64,000 nucleotides of DNA from Nocardioides abyssi (GCF_030412915.1 NZ_JAUHJR010000006.1:1-64000); one strand, 5' to 3'. Positions 7,992-16,921 are shown, counted from the first letter of the stretch. Translations and numbers: made by a program. Notes: generated from the letters alone by a model not told the origin.

Positions 7992-9158
7992 GTGAAGATC
8001 GCTGTCGTCGGCCTCGGGTACGTAGGTCTGTCCAATGCCGTCGTCCTGGCGCGGCACCACGAGGTGCGCGCGCTCGACCTGGACGCCGACCGGGTGGCCA
8101 TCGTCAACCGGCGGGAGTCGCCGCTCGAGGACCCCGAGCTCGAGGAGTACCTCGCTCATCGGGAGCTAGACCTCACGGCAACGACCGACAAGCGCGCGGC
8201 GTACGACGGGGCCGAGGTCGTCGTCGTGGCGACGCCGACGGATTACGACGACCGGACGAACTACTTCAACACCCGGTCGGTCGAGTCGGTCGTGGCGGAC
8301 GTCCTGAGCGTTGCGTCGGACGCCACGATCGTCATCAAGTCCACGGTCCCCGTCGGCTTCACGGCCGAGCTGTGCGAGCGGCATCCCGGCGCCTCGATCA
8401 TCTTCAGCCCTGAGTTCCTGCGCGAAGGACGCGCGCTGCACGACAACCTGCATCCGTCGCGGATCGTCGTGGGGGATCGCGGCACGCGCGGGAAGCTGTT
8501 CGCGGACCTGCTGGTCGAGGGGGCGAGGGCCACGGACATCCCGGTGGTGCTCACCGACTCGACCGAGGCCGAGGCGATCAAGCTCTTCGCCAACACCTAC
8601 CTGGCGCTGCGCGTGGCGTACTTCAACGAGCTGGACACGTATGCGGTCACCCGCGGCTTGGACAGCGCCCAGATCATCGAGGGTGTCGGGCTCGACCCCC
8701 GGATCGGGAACCACTACAACAACCCGAGCTTCGGGTACGGCGGGTATTGCCTGCCCAAGGACACCAAGCAGCTGCAGGCCAACTACCAGGACGTCCCGCA
8801 GAACTTGATCAGCGCGATCGTCGAGGCCAACCGCACGCGCAAGGACTTCATCGCCGACGACATCCTGCGGCGTGGACCCCGGACGGTCGGCATCTACCGG
8901 CTGATCATGAAGGCCGGTTCGGACAACTTCCGGATGTCATCCGTGCAGGGTGTGATGAAGCGGCTCAAGGCCAGTGGCGTTGAGGTCGTCGTCTACGAGC
9001 CGGCGCTCGAGGACGAGCTGTTCTTCAACTCCGAAGTCGTGCGTGACCTCGACGAGTTCAAGAAGCGATCGGACGTGATCGTCGCGAACCGGCGGACGGA
9101 CGTGCTGGCGGATGTCGCGGACAAGGTCTACACGCGGGACATCTACGGGCGGGACTGA
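7992..9158 (+). CDS. ugd: UDP-glucose 6-dehydrogenase
   Basis: It oxidises UDP-glucose to UDP-glucuronate with two NAD+, supplying acidic sugar for surface polysaccharide. The 388-residue length equals the short bacterial Ugd type. The N-terminal Rossmann motif is [21 protein letters not shown] and FSPEFLREG follow, and the catalytic Cys lies in [12 protein letters not shown]. The C-terminal domain keeps the [15 protein letters not shown] block of Ugd. GTG 7992 is the only start consistent with the Rossmann fold. GDP-mannose dehydrogenase is a weaker alternative because of the shared superfamily, but the C-terminal block favours Ugd. Confidence 0.93.
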   Translation: MKIAVVGLGYVGLSNAVVLARHHEVRALDLDADRVAIVNRRESPLEDPELEEYLAHRELDLTATTDKRAAYDGAEVVVVATPTDYDDRTNYFNTRSVESVVADVLSVASDATIVIKSTVPVGFTAELCERHPGASIIFSPEFLREGRALHDNLHPSRIVVGDRGTRGKLFADLLVEGARATDIPVVLTDSTEAEAIKLFANTYLALRVAYFNELDTYAVTRGLDSAQIIEGVGLDPRIGNHYNNPSFGYGGYCLPKDTKQLQANYQDVPQNLISAIVEANRTRKDFIADDILRRGPRTVGIYRLIMKAGSDNFRMSSVQGVMKRLKASGVEVVVYEPALEDELFFNSEVVRDLDEFKKRSDVIVANRRTDVLADVADKVYTRDIYGRD

Positions 9159-9183
9159 CACTCGTCGTCGCGAGTCGTCGGCT

Positions 9184-9404
9184 CGGCGGAGGTTGGAGGC
9201 CCTGCGTTGGTGCGGGGGTCTCGTCGACGCTCGCCAGGGCTCGCTGCTCGACCAGCGGGGCTCGCTGCTCGACCAGCGATGCGGCGGGTTTCGAGATGGT
9301 CGCTAGCGCGACCTCCTCAACCGGCCGGCGGCAGTGGTTGAGGCCCTGCGTCGGTGCGGCGGGTTTCGAGACGGTCGCCAGCGCGACCTCCTCAACCAGC
9401 CGAG
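9184..9404. repeat. composite family-A repeat cluster
   Basis: Two 43-44 bp copies in the same orientation (9284-9326 and 9359-9402) have the core GGGTTTCGAGA...CCTCCTCAACC with an imperfect central palindrome. Two tandem copies of GGCTCGCTGCTCGACCAGCG precede them (about 9238-9278), and GGCCCTGCG...GGTCTCGTCGACGCTC modules are interspersed. The cluster fills the space between two convergent genes (ugd and the TSUP gene), ending two bases from the TSUP stop. It may act as a transcription barrier, though that is inference. Confidence 0.85.
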
Positions 9405-10388
9405 CTATTGATCCTGCTTCTGGTCCTGGCGGTCGTGGTACCAAGCGGCGGCGTTGTTGTCGAAGGCCGGGAGGCCGCGGGTCTGGCGGACGAAGCCCCA
9501 GGCCAGCGGGCCGAGGAGGAGCAGGCCGGCGCCGATGATGCCGACCGCCTCGGGGGAGACGCCGAGCATCTTGAGGCCGGTCAGGCTGAGGACGATGACG
9601 ATGCCGCGGCGGATGACCGACTGGCTGACCCAGCTGGCCATCCGGGCGCCGAGGAAGGTGCCCGGGGTGCCACCGAGGATCAGCGGGATCAGGACGCCCC
9701 AATCGACACCGTTGACGGCGACGTGGCCGATGGCGGCGGCGAGGACCAGCGGGACGGCCTGCACCAGGTCGGTGCCGACCAGCTTCAGCGCGGAGAGCGT
9801 CGGGTAGAGCAGCAGCAGCGCGACCATGATCAGGGAACCCGAGCCGACCGAGGTGATGCCGACGAGCAGGCCGCCGACGGCGCCGACGAGCAGGGTCGGG
9901 ACCGGGCGGATGGTCGGCTCCCCGGCGGGCGCCTCGTTGCCCGAGGTGACGAGGCGGAGCTGCAGGTACATGCGCAGCGCATAGCTCGCGGCGGCGAACA
10001 GCAGGGCGATGCCGATCGCGGTGACGAGGAAGTCCTCGGCGTCCTCCCCGCCGATCTCCTGGACGATGAAGCCGCCCGCGAGGGCGAACGGCACCGAGCC
10101 CACGATGAGGTACGTCGCCAGCTTGATGTTCGGCGAACCGGTCCGCCAGTGGACCGATGCCCCGACCGTCTTGTTCACCGCAGCGGCGACCAGGTCGTTG
10201 GCGACCGCGGCCGTCGGCGGGATCCCGAGGAAGATGAGCGCGGGCGTCATGAGCGCCCCGCCACCCATCCCGGTCAGGCCGACGACGATGCCGACGCCGA
10301 AGCTGACCGCGAGCACGGCGAGGGCTGAGGTGGTGAAGAGGTCGTCCACGAGGTGGAAGCCTAGGGCTGGCACGGTGCGAGGCGGCAC
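9405..10388 (-). CDS. TSUP (TauE/SafE) family anion exporter
   Basis: A polytopic membrane protein of about 320 residues in the sulfite/sulfoacetate exporter family. It has two internally similar halves: the first begins [22 protein letters not shown] and the second [20 protein letters not shown], the paired Gly-rich signatures of TSUP. A long variable loop near the middle carries charged residues. The substrate cannot be read from sequence; neighbours in sulfate activation make a sulfur oxyanion plausible. The GTG at 10388 is the longest start; a GTG at 10349 (just before the first membrane helix) is equally possible. The C-terminus is Gln-rich. Confidence 0.88.
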   Translation of the reverse strand: MPPRTVPALGFHLVDDLFTTSALAVLAVSFGVGIVVGLTGMGGGALMTPALIFLGIPPTAAVANDLVAAAVNKTVGASVHWRTGSPNIKLATYLIVGSVPFALAGGFIVQEIGGEDAEDFLVTAIGIALLFAAASYALRMYLQLRLVTSGNEAPAGEPTIRPVPTLLVGAVGGLLVGITSVGSGSLIMVALLLLYPTLSALKLVGTDLVQAVPLVLAAAIGHVAVNGVDWGVLIPLILGGTPGTFLGARMASWVSQSVIRRGIVIVLSLTGLKMLGVSPEAVGIIGAGLLLLGPLAWGFVRQTRGLPAFDNNAAAWYHDRQDQKQDQ

Positions 10389-10429
10389 TTCGCACAGGGC
10401 GCGGCGCCGCAGCGTGGGAGACTCGCGCC

Positions 10430-11458
10430 ATGACGAAGCGGGCGCTGATCACCGGCGTGACGGGCCAGGACGGGTCGTACCTCGCCGAGCTGCTGCTCAC
10501 CAAGGGCTACGAGGTGCACGGGCTCGCGCGGCGTACGTCGTCGGTCAACACCTCCCGGGTCGCGCACCTGGTCGAGGACCCGCACCACCCGGACTGCCGG
10601 TTCTTCCTCCACCGCGGCGACCTCTCCGACGGCGGCCGCCTGCTGGCGCTGCTCCAGCAGGTGCAGCCCGACGAGGTCTACAACCTGGCGGCGGAGTCGT
10701 ACGTCGGTGCCAGCTTCGACGAGCCCGAGCACGCCGGTGAGGCGGCCGGCATCGGGGCGGTGCGGCTGCTCGAGGCGCTGCGTATGTCCGGGGTCGGCGC
10801 GCGGTTCTACCAGGCCGGGAGCTCGGAGATGTACGGCGCCGAGCCGCCGCCGCAGAGTGAACAGACGCCGCTCCGGCCGCGCTCGCCGTACGGCGCCGCG
10901 AAGGCCTACGCGCACTGGCTGACCACGACCTACCGCGAGAGCTACGGCCTGCACGCGGTCAACGGCATCCTCTTCAACCACGAGTCGCCGCGCCGAGGTG
11001 AGGTGTTCGTGACGCGCAAGATCACCCGCGCGGTGGCGCGCATCCAGGCGGGCCTCGACGACTTCGTCTACCTCGGGAGCCTCGACGCGGTGCGTGACTG
11101 GGGATATGCGCCGGAGTACGTCGAGGGCATGTGGCGGATGCTGCAGGCCGACGAGCCGGAGGACCTCGTGCTGGCCACGGGGGAGAGCGCGACGGTGCGC
11201 GACTTCGTCGAGGCGGCGTTCGACCACGCCGGGCTGGACTGGCAGAAGCACGTACGGTTCGACGAGCGCTACGTCCGCCCGATCGAGGTGGACGCCCTCG
11301 TCGGCGACGCGAGCCGCGCGGAGGCGGTGATCGGTTGGAAGCCCGAGGTCCGGTTCGCCGAACTGGTGCGGATCATGGTCGACGCCGACATCGAGGCCAT
11401 GCGCCACGAGGGCCGGCACTGGATCGACCGGCCCGACCTGCCCGCCTGGCGGGGCTGA
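10430..11458 (+). CDS. gmd: GDP-mannose 4,6-dehydratase
   Basis: It converts GDP-mannose to GDP-4-dehydro-6-deoxy-mannose, precursor of GDP-fucose, GDP-rhamnose or GDP-perosamine. The 342-residue extended SDR protein has the NAD(P)-binding motif [13 protein letters not shown], the family-specific [10 protein letters not shown] block, [11 protein letters not shown] and the YxxxK pair in [12 protein letters not shown], then [13 protein letters not shown], diagnostic of Gmd. No GDP-fucose synthase follows, so the final sugar is unknown. Mannose-6-phosphate isomerase lies next to it (convergent), supplying the mannose branch. Confidence 0.95.
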   Translation: MTKRALITGVTGQDGSYLAELLLTKGYEVHGLARRTSSVNTSRVAHLVEDPHHPDCRFFLHRGDLSDGGRLLALLQQVQPDEVYNLAAESYVGASFDEPEHAGEAAGIGAVRLLEALRMSGVGARFYQAGSSEMYGAEPPPQSEQTPLRPRSPYGAAKAYAHWLTTTYRESYGLHAVNGILFNHESPRRGEVFVTRKITRAVARIQAGLDDFVYLGSLDAVRDWGYAPEYVEGMWRMLQADEPEDLVLATGESATVRDFVEAAFDHAGLDWQKHVRFDERYVRPIEVDALVGDASRAEAVIGWKPEVRFAELVRIMVDADIEAMRHEGRHWIDRPDLPAWRG

Positions 11459-11461
11459 GGC

Positions 11462-12694
11462 CTACAGCTGGACGCTGCCGACGGCGACGCGGCCGCTGCC
11501 GACGATGCGGACCGGACCGTCAGCGTCGGCGATGAACACCGTCTGGCCCCGGCCGGCGGGGACCGTCTCGTCCGCGGTCAGCAGCTCGACCTCGCCGTCG
11601 AGCACGAGGACGGTCCGGGGCCCGGCTGCCGGTGCGGTCACGCCCGGCACGTCGCCGACGGTGAGCGCGAAGTCCGGCACGGGCGGCTCGAGGTGCGCGT
11701 GGTGGGACGCCGCGACCGACGGCAGCCACTGCGGTCCGGGCATCGGCGTGAAGTTGGTGACCGAGAGCAGCTCGGGGACGTCCATGTGCTTCGGCGTCAG
11801 GCCGGCGCGGAGCACGTTGTCCGACGACGCCATGATCTCGACGCCGAGGCCCGAGACGTAGGCGTGGATGACGCCGGCGTCGAGGAACATCGCCTCGCCC
11901 GGCGCCAGCACGACGTGGTTGAGCAGCAGGGTCACCAGGACGCCGGGGTCGGCGGGGTACTGCTCGATCAGCTTGCCAACCATCGCGAAGACGCGCGTCG
12001 CCTCGCGGTTGATGCGCGCCGGGTCGACCCGCACCGGGTTGGCGCGCATCTCCTCGCGGTGGCCGCGCTCCTCCGCGTGGCGGGCCGCCCGTTGCACGTC
12101 GGCGAGCAGGCTCTCGAGCTCCGGCCCGCCGCGGCCGAGCATCTCGGTGACGATGGCGCGCAGCGTCTGGAACGCCGGGCCGGACTCGAGCCGGTGGGCG
12201 ACGTCGTCGGCCCACGGCAGGTCGAGCAGCCGCAGGATCTGGGCGGACTTCTCCGTGTCGCGGAAGCCGGCCATCCCCTCGAACCGGGTGATCGCGTAGA
12301 TCATCTCCGGCTTGTGGAAGGCGTCCTTGTAGCTGCGGTCGACAGCGTCGAGCGGTACGCCGGCGGCGTCCTCCCGAGCGAAGCCGATCCGTGCCCGTGA
12401 GCTGCTCGGGTGCACCTGCAGCGAGAGCGGCTCGGCGACGGCCAGCACCTTCATCAGGTACGGCAGGCGGGCGCCGAACGTGTCGACGACGCTCTGTCCG
12501 AGCAGGTGCCGGGGGTCGGTGGCGATGACCTCGTTGAGGGCGCGGCCGTCCGGCAGGTACGACGGGTCGCCGTCGTGCGCGCCGATCCACAGCTCGGCCT
12601 GGGGGTCGCCCGTCGGCTCGGTCCCGAGGAAGCGGGGCAGGTGGGTGCTCGAGCCCCAGGCGTAGCCCCGGACCGCGTTGCGGAGCAGGAACAT
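11462..12694 (-). CDS. manA: mannose-6-phosphate isomerase, class I
   Basis: It interconverts fructose 6-phosphate and mannose 6-phosphate, feeding GDP-mannose synthesis. The 410-residue protein has class I PMI features: AVRGYAWGSSTHLP at the N-terminus, KVLAVAEPLSLQVHP with the zinc-binding Gln/His, HKPEMIYAI, and a C-terminal cupin half with GVIHAYVSGLGVEIMASSDN. Its ATG overlaps the stop of the upstream three-domain gene (TGATG), so the two are probably cotranslated. It ends three bases from convergent gmd. Confidence 0.95.
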   Translation of the reverse strand: MFLLRNAVRGYAWGSSTHLPRFLGTEPTGDPQAELWIGAHDGDPSYLPDGRALNEVIATDPRHLLGQSVVDTFGARLPYLMKVLAVAEPLSLQVHPSSSRARIGFAREDAAGVPLDAVDRSYKDAFHKPEMIYAITRFEGMAGFRDTEKSAQILRLLDLPWADDVAHRLESGPAFQTLRAIVTEMLGRGGPELESLLADVQRAARHAEERGHREEMRANPVRVDPARINREATRVFAMVGKLIEQYPADPGVLVTLLLNHVVLAPGEAMFLDAGVIHAYVSGLGVEIMASSDNVLRAGLTPKHMDVPELLSVTNFTPMPGPQWLPSVAASHHAHLEPPVPDFALTVGDVPGVTAPAAGPRTVLVLDGEVELLTADETVPAGRGQTVFIADADGPVRIVGSGRVAVGSVQL

Positions 12695-14673
12695 CAGGCC
12701 TGGCCGCTCTCAGATCCCGTCAGGCGGGGGACGATGATGCGCAGTAGGTCCTCGATCCCGCTCGCGGCCTGCTCGGCGGCCTCGGGACCACGTCGGTACG
12801 GGTCGGCGACGTCGAGCCTGGTGTCAGCCGGTCCGCGGCGCTCGCTGACGGCCCTCACCAGCTCGCGGCCGGTGAGCGACTCGTCGGCCGAGCGGACCGC
12901 CTCGGCGAACTGGCCGATGGTGAAGACCTTGCGGAACGCCGCCGGCTGGTCGTCGAGGATGAACGTGCGGTGAGCCGCCTCGGCCGTCAGCACCAGGTCG
13001 GCCTCGTCGACCATCTGGCGAGTCACGGCGCGGCTCGAGAAGTCGCCGACCTCCGTGCCGCGGGTGCCGAGCGTCCCGCTCATGACCTCGTCCATCGGGT
13101 GGTCGCGGAAGCCGTGCGTGCCGGCGCTGGCGAAGGTCACCGTCGCGTCGGGGCCGGCGATCCTGCGGGCGATCAGCTCCATGAACGGGCTGCGGCAGAT
13201 GTTGGCGGTGCAGACGAAGAGGACGTTCAGCGGCTCCCGGTTGGTTGAGGAGCTTGCGCTGGCAAGCGTCTCGAAACCGGCCGGGCGCCGAGCGTCGCCC
13301 TCGGCGGGTTTCGAGACAGGCGCCAGCGCGCCTTCCTCAACCAGCCGGGAGCCGCCCTCGGCTGGTTGAGGAGGTTGCGCAGCAACCTTCTCGAAACCTG
13401 CCGACAGGTCCAGGTAGCCCGCCCCACGCAGCGCCTCCACGACGTCGGCGAGCGCGTCCTCGATCGTGCGTCCGGTGGTGTCGACGCGGACGTCGGCGTC
13501 GGCGGGCTCCTCGTAGGGCGACGAGATGCCGGTGAACTCAGGGATCTCGCCGCGACGTGCCTTGGCGTAGAGGCCCTTGCGGTCGCGGCGCTCGCACTCC
13601 TCCAGCGGGGTGGCGACGTGGACGAGGAAGAACGCGCCGCCGGCGTCCTCGACCATCGCGCGGACCTGCTGGCGGGTCTCGTCGAACGGCGCGATCGGGC
13701 TGCAGACCGCCACCCCGCCATGGCGGGAGATCTCGGCCGCGACCCAACCGATGCGGCGGATGTTCGTCTCGCGGTCGGCCTTCGAGAAGGTCAGTCCTGC
13801 CGAGAGGTTCCGCCGGACGACGTCGCCGTCGAGGCTGGTGACCGTGCGGGTGCCCTGCTCCAACAGGCGGTCCATCAGGGCGCGGGCGAGGGTGGACTTG
13901 CCGCTGCCGGACAACCCGGTGAAGAACAGCACCAGCCCTTGGTCGGCCGGCGCCGGGCGGTCGAAGTCGACAATCTCCGCGATGGCCGGCGGGTAGGCGT
14001 CGTCGGCGGGTTTCGAGACGGGCGCCAGCGCGCCCTCCTCAACCAGCCGCCTCGCCCCTGCCGCGCCCTCCTCAACCAACCGTGAGGTGAGTGCGTGGAC
14101 GGGGTCGCCGGCGGCGTACGTGCGGGCGACCTGCACCCCGAGCTGGTGGTCGAGCTCGGCGTCCCCGTGGGACGCGAGCGGGACGGCGACGACGGCTGCC
14201 TGGGGGAGCAGGTCGGTCGCGGCGAGGGTGGCGCGGATGAGACCGACGGGGGAGAGGGCGGGCGTGCCGGCGCCGACGTACGCCAGCAGGACGACGGGGC
14301 CGAGTCCGCTGAGCTCGGTCAGCTGCGCCTGGGTGAGCGCGTCGGTGACGGGCACGAACGTGCGGCCGGCGTACGCCTCGCGGACCTGGCCGGGGGAGAG
14401 GTAATGGCTGCGGAACGGGCCGTACTGCACATGCGTCAGCGCCTCGACCTCGCCGCCGGGGACGGTCACCCGCGCGAGCGGCAGCCCCTCGGGGTCGACC
14501 AGCTCGACCGCACCCGCCTCGGCGGCCGACGCCGCGACGTCGTCGGGGAGCGTGAGGGTCACCGGGCTGCCCGGCTCGTCGAACCGGGTCAGCGGCGCGA
14601 GGGCGCCGGTCACCAGCAGCTCCAGGTCGTCGAGCTCGCGCGGGGTGGGGCAGTACTGCGGCGGGTTCGGCAC
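12694..14673 (-). CDS. sulfurylase-like / APS kinase (CysC) / low-MW tyrosine phosphatase fusion
   Basis: This 659-residue protein has three domains joined by repeat-derived linkers. Residues 1 to about 195 resemble ATP sulfurylase (YGPFRSHYLSP; TFVPVTDALT) but lack the catalytic QxRNxxHxxH motif, so this part is probably not a catalyst. Residues about 235-420 are adenylylsulfate kinase, making PAPS from APS: P-loop GLSGSGKST, SLDGDVVRRNL, FSKADRETNIRRIGWVAAEI. Residues about 481-659 are a low-MW protein tyrosine phosphatase with the CX5R loop FVCTANICRSPF. Linkers at about 198-222 and 424-478 are in-frame family-A repeats (LVEEGALAPVSKPA, AGFEKVAAQPPQPA). GTG 14673 with AAGGA upstream is the chosen start. 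The phosphatase could be the Wzb partner of the Wzc kinase at 18423. Confidence 0.88.
   Translation of the reverse strand: MPNPPQYCPTPRELDDLELLVTGALAPLTRFDEPGSPVTLTLPDDVAASAAEAGAVELVDPEGLPLARVTVPGGEVEALTHVQYGPFRSHYLSPGQVREAYAGRTFVPVTDALTQAQLTELSGLGPVVLLAYVGAGTPALSPVGLIRATLAATDLLPQAAVVAVPLASHGDAELDHQLGVQVARTYAAGDPVHALTSRLVEEGAAGARRLVEEGALAPVSKPADDAYPPAIAEIVDFDRPAPADQGLVLFFTGLSGSGKSTLARALMDRLLEQGTRTVTSLDGDVVRRNLSAGLTFSKADRETNIRRIGWVAAEISRHGGVAVCSPIAPFDETRQQVRAMVEDAGGAFFLVHVATPLEECERRDRKGLYAKARRGEIPEFTGISSPYEEPADADVRVDTTGRTIEDALADVVEALRGAGYLDLSAGFEKVAAQPPQPAEGGSRLVEEGALAPVSKPAEGDARRPAGFETLASASSSTNREPLNVLFVCTANICRSPFMELIARRIAGPDATVTFASAGTHGFRDHPMDEVMSGTLGTRGTEVGDFSSRAVTRQMVDEADLVLTAEAAHRTFILDDQPAAFRKVFTIGQFAEAVRSADESLTGRELVRAVSERRGPADTRLDVADPYRRGPEAAEQAASGIEDLLRIIVPRLTGSESGQA
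13238..13402. repeat. three family-A repeats inside the APS kinase-phosphatase gene
   Basis: Copies at 13238-13281, 13304-13348 and 13360-13402 alternate in orientation. Each has the core GGTTTCGAGA...TCCTCAACCAGCC or its complement with a central palindrome (GCGCTGGC type). All are in frame and stop-free on the coding strand and encode the whole linker between the kinase and phosphatase domains. Near-identical copies occur in intergenic DNA at 9.3, 17.5 and 59.4 kb. Confidence 0.92.
14005..14083. repeat. family-A repeat plus partial copy inside the same gene
   Basis: A full copy at 14005-14049 (GGCGGGTTTCGAGACGGGCG start, CCTCAACCAGCC end) is followed by a partial copy at 14061-14083 (CCGCGCCCTCCTCAACCAAC). 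Together they encode SRLVEEGAAGARRLVEEGA and then LAPVSKPA, forming the linker between the sulfurylase-like domain and APS kinase. They are in frame. Confidence 0.9.
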
Positions 14674-14712
14674 CCGCTCATCCTTGCAAACCGGCGTGGT
14701 TGGGTGGTCGGC

Positions 14713-15669
14713 ATGCCTGCTCCTGTCGCTCCCGGTCCCGTCGTCGTCGCGGAGGTCGTCCGCTCCGGGTTCGTCGAGGGCCGCCACCACGGCTCCGTCG
14801 TCGCGCTCGCGGCCGACGGGACGGTCGAGTGGTCGCTCGGCGACGTCACCTCGCCGGTGCTGCCCCGGTCGTGCAACAAGCCGGTCCAGGCGCTCGCGAT
14901 GGTGCGGCACGGGCTGGACCTGCCGCCGGACCTGCTCGCCCTCGGCTGCGGGTCGCACTCGGGCGAGCAGCTGCACGTCGACGGCGTACGACGGATCCTG
15001 GCCTCCGCCGGCCTGGACGAGTCCGCGCTGCAGACGCCGGAGGACCACCCGCTCGACGAGGAGGTCCGCCTCGCCCACGTCGCGGCGGGCGGGGAGCGGA
15101 CGCGGATCCACATGAACTGCTCGGGCAAGCACGCCGCGATGCTGGCCACCTGCGTCGCCAACCGATGGGACACCGGGACCTACCTCGACCCGGACCACCC
15201 GTTGCAGCGCGCCATCACCGAGGCCTTCGCCGAGCTGACCGGCGAGCCGGTCGCGGTCCACGCGACCGACGGCTGCGGCGCGCCCCTGTTGTCGACGTCC
15301 CTGACGGGACTCGCCCAGGCGTTTCGGGCCCTCGCGACCGCTCCCGACGGACCGGAGCGGCGGGTCGCCGACGCCATCCGCCGGCACCCCGAGATGGTCT
15401 CCGGCACGACCCGCGACGAGCGGGACGTCCTCGTCGCTGTCCCCGGAGCGATCGGGAAGATGGGCGCCGAGGCCTGCCACGCGATGGCGCTGGCGGACGG
15501 GAGGGCCTTCGCGCTGAAGATCGAGGACGGCGCCGACCGGGCGCGGCGCGTCGTCCTCGCGGCGGCGCTCGAGCGGGCCGGGGTCGCGGACGACGTCGTA
15601 CGTCGGACCGGTCGTGTCGAGCTGTTCGGTGGCGGTCGCCTGGTGGGAGCTGTCCAGGCAGCGTTCTGA
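14713..15669 (+). CDS. asparaginase II family protein
   Basis: A 318-residue protein of the actinobacterial/rhizobial thermolabile asparaginase family (PF06089 type), expected to hydrolyse L-asparagine to aspartate and ammonia in the cytoplasm. Family blocks seen are VVRSGFVEGRHHGSVVAL, RSCNKPVQALAMV, GSHSGEQLHV, HMNCSGKHAAML, DGCGAPLLSTSLTGLA and the C-terminal KIEDGADRARRV. ATG 14713 (MPAPVAPG) is the likely start. It is divergent from the APS kinase fusion gene with only about 40 bases between, so the promoters must be close together. A hairpin terminator follows its stop. Confidence 0.92.
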   Translation: MPAPVAPGPVVVAEVVRSGFVEGRHHGSVVALAADGTVEWSLGDVTSPVLPRSCNKPVQALAMVRHGLDLPPDLLALGCGSHSGEQLHVDGVRRILASAGLDESALQTPEDHPLDEEVRLAHVAAGGERTRIHMNCSGKHAAMLATCVANRWDTGTYLDPDHPLQRAITEAFAELTGEPVAVHATDGCGAPLLSTSLTGLAQAFRALATAPDGPERRVADAIRRHPEMVSGTTRDERDVLVAVPGAIGKMGAEACHAMALADGRAFALKIEDGADRARRVVLAAALERAGVADDVVRRTGRVELFGGGRLVGAVQAAF

Positions 15670-15672
15670 GGC

Positions 15673-15693
15673 GCCGCTAGCGTTGCTAGCGGC
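15673..15693 (+). terminator. hairpin terminator after asparaginase, possibly also an operator
   Basis: A perfect 9-bp stem (GCCGCTAGC / GCTAGCGGC) with a 3-base loop, followed by CCGTTTTGC, lies directly after the TGA at 15669. The GCTAGC halves recur in the palindrome at 15726-15747, so the element could also be bound by the downstream XRE regulator. Confidence 0.7.
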
Positions 15694-15725
15694 CCGTTTT
15701 GCTTGTTTGTGGGACGAGTCACCGC

Positions 15726-15747
15726 GCTAGCGCTTGCAAGCGCTAGC
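15726..15747. promoter_or_regulatory. perfect 22-bp palindrome upstream of the XRE regulator
   Basis: The half-site is GCTAGCGCTTG followed by its exact complement, ending 21 bases before the ATG at 15769. A second GCTAGC inverted repeat lies about 35 bases upstream. Position and symmetry are those expected of an autoregulatory operator for the HTH protein it precedes; binding is inferred. Confidence 0.6.
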
Positions 15748-15768
15748 AAGAGCAAGCACACTGGGGAC

Positions 15769-16146
15769 ATGGCCAAGGGAAAGGTGGGGACCGCAGTCGG
15801 GTCCCTCGGGGACTACCTCCGGGAGCAGCGCACCGCCGCGTCGCTCTCGCTCCGTCAGCTCGCCGAGCAGGCGGGCGTCTCGAACCCCTACCTGAGCCAG
15901 ATCGAGCGGGGGCTCCGCAAGCCCTCGGCCGAGGTGCTCCAGCAGATCGCCAAGGCACTGCGCATCTCCGCGGAGCAGCTCTACGTCCGCGCGGGGATCG
16001 TCAGCCCGGAGGACGGGGTCGGCGGCTCGGTCGAGCTCGCGATCCTCGGCGACAGCCGGCTGACCGAGCGGCAGAAGCAGTCCCTGCTCGACATCCACGC
16101 CTCGTTCCTGGCGCTCAACGCCGGTCAGCCGCCCGCTGACCAGTGA
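15769..16146 (+). CDS. XRE-family helix-turn-helix regulator
   Basis: A 125-residue DNA-binding protein. Residues about 15-70 form an XRE/Cro-type HTH: LGDYLREQRTAASLSLRQLA, then EQAGVSNPYLSQIERGLRKPS as the recognition helix. The C-terminal part (LTERQKQSLLDIHASFLALN) is helical and may dimerise. ATG 15769 is chosen over an upstream in-frame start that would run through the palindrome. It is followed 41 bases later by the HbhA-like gene, the same arrangement as Rv0474-hbhA in mycobacteria (recalled), so it probably regulates that gene and itself. Confidence 0.88.
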   Translation: MAKGKVGTAVGSLGDYLREQRTAASLSLRQLAEQAGVSNPYLSQIERGLRKPSAEVLQQIAKALRISAEQLYVRAGIVSPEDGVGGSVELAILGDSRLTERQKQSLLDIHASFLALNAGQPPADQ

Positions 16147-16187
16147 CCGACGCCCAGGACAGACCACCACCACCGAAGGAGAACGAC

Positions 16188-16886
16188 ATGGCGAAGACCA
16201 CGTTCGACATCAAGACCCTGGACATCAAGGCCCTGGCCGACTTCGAAATCCCCGCGGCCGCCAAGCGCCCGCTGTACGCCGGCGTCGGCGCCACCGACCT
16301 CGTCGTGGGCTACGTCCGCGACTACGCCGCGGACGTGCAGAAGCGGTTCGTCGCGACCCAGGAGACCGTGCAGAAGACGGTCGCCGACCTCGACCTCGAG
16401 CCCAAGGCGCTCCGCGACCAGGCGCTCGTCGCCGTCAACGCCCGCGTCGAGGCGCTCTCGAAGGACGCCAAGGCCCGCCGCGCCGCCGTCGAGGCCCGCG
16501 TCGCCGAGCTGCAGGGCGAGGCCCGCGCGCTTCCGACCCGCCTGCAGAAGACCGTCGACGACAACGTCGTCATCGTCTCCGACACCTACGCCGACCTCGC
16601 CAAGCGTGGCGAGCAGCTGCTCGCGCGGATCCGCCGCCAGGAGGAGACCCAGGCGACCGCTGCCGCGGCCAAGACGACCGTCAGCAAGGCGAAGACCACG
16701 CAGACGCAGTCCGCCAAGGCGACCAGGACGACCGCCCGCAAGACCACGAACACCGCCAAGCGGACCGTCAAGAAGACGACCGCCGCCCCCAAGAGCAGCG
16801 CCAAGGGCACCGCCACCGCCGCCAAGAAGACCGCCACCTCGGCGTCCAAGGCGACGACCGCCGCTGCCAAGAAGGTCGGCGACTGA
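16188..16886 (+). CDS. heparin-binding hemagglutinin (HbhA)-like protein
   Basis: A 232-residue protein with two parts. The N-terminal two thirds form a long helix/coiled coil ([40 protein letters not shown]). The last 75 residues or so are a Lys/Ala/Thr-rich tail of repeated KKT, KAT and AAKK units, like the heparin- and nucleic-acid-binding tail of HbhA. In mycobacteria HbhA is surface-associated and linked to adhesion and lipid inclusions; the role here is unknown. ATG 16188 has GAAGGAGA upstream. A histone-H1-like DNA-binding function is the main alternative for the tail. Confidence 0.8.
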   Translation: MAKTTFDIKTLDIKALADFEIPAAAKRPLYAGVGATDLVVGYVRDYAADVQKRFVATQETVQKTVADLDLEPKALRDQALVAVNARVEALSKDAKARRAAVEARVAELQGEARALPTRLQKTVDDNVVIVSDTYADLAKRGEQLLARIRRQEETQATAAAAKTTVSKAKTTQTQSAKATRTTARKTTNTAKRTVKKTTAAPKSSAKGTATAAKKTATSASKATTAAAKKVGD

Positions 16887-16921
16887 AGAGCTGACGAGCA
16901 GCTCAGCCTGTTCTGAACGCG

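Noticed and set aside
9284-9402. tRNA-like signal from GGTTTCGAGA
   Set aside because: The T-loop-like string is part of the dispersed repeat; no cloverleaf or anticodon arm fits. No tRNA or rRNA gene was found in the window.
9184-9404. CRISPR-like array
   Set aside because: Repeats are few, vary in orientation and spacing, and have internal palindromes; no unique spacers or cas genes.
14674-15480. Extension of the APS kinase fusion gene over the asparaginase
   Set aside because: It is an antisense shadow of the asparaginase coding region; GTG 14673 with AAGGA explains the gene.
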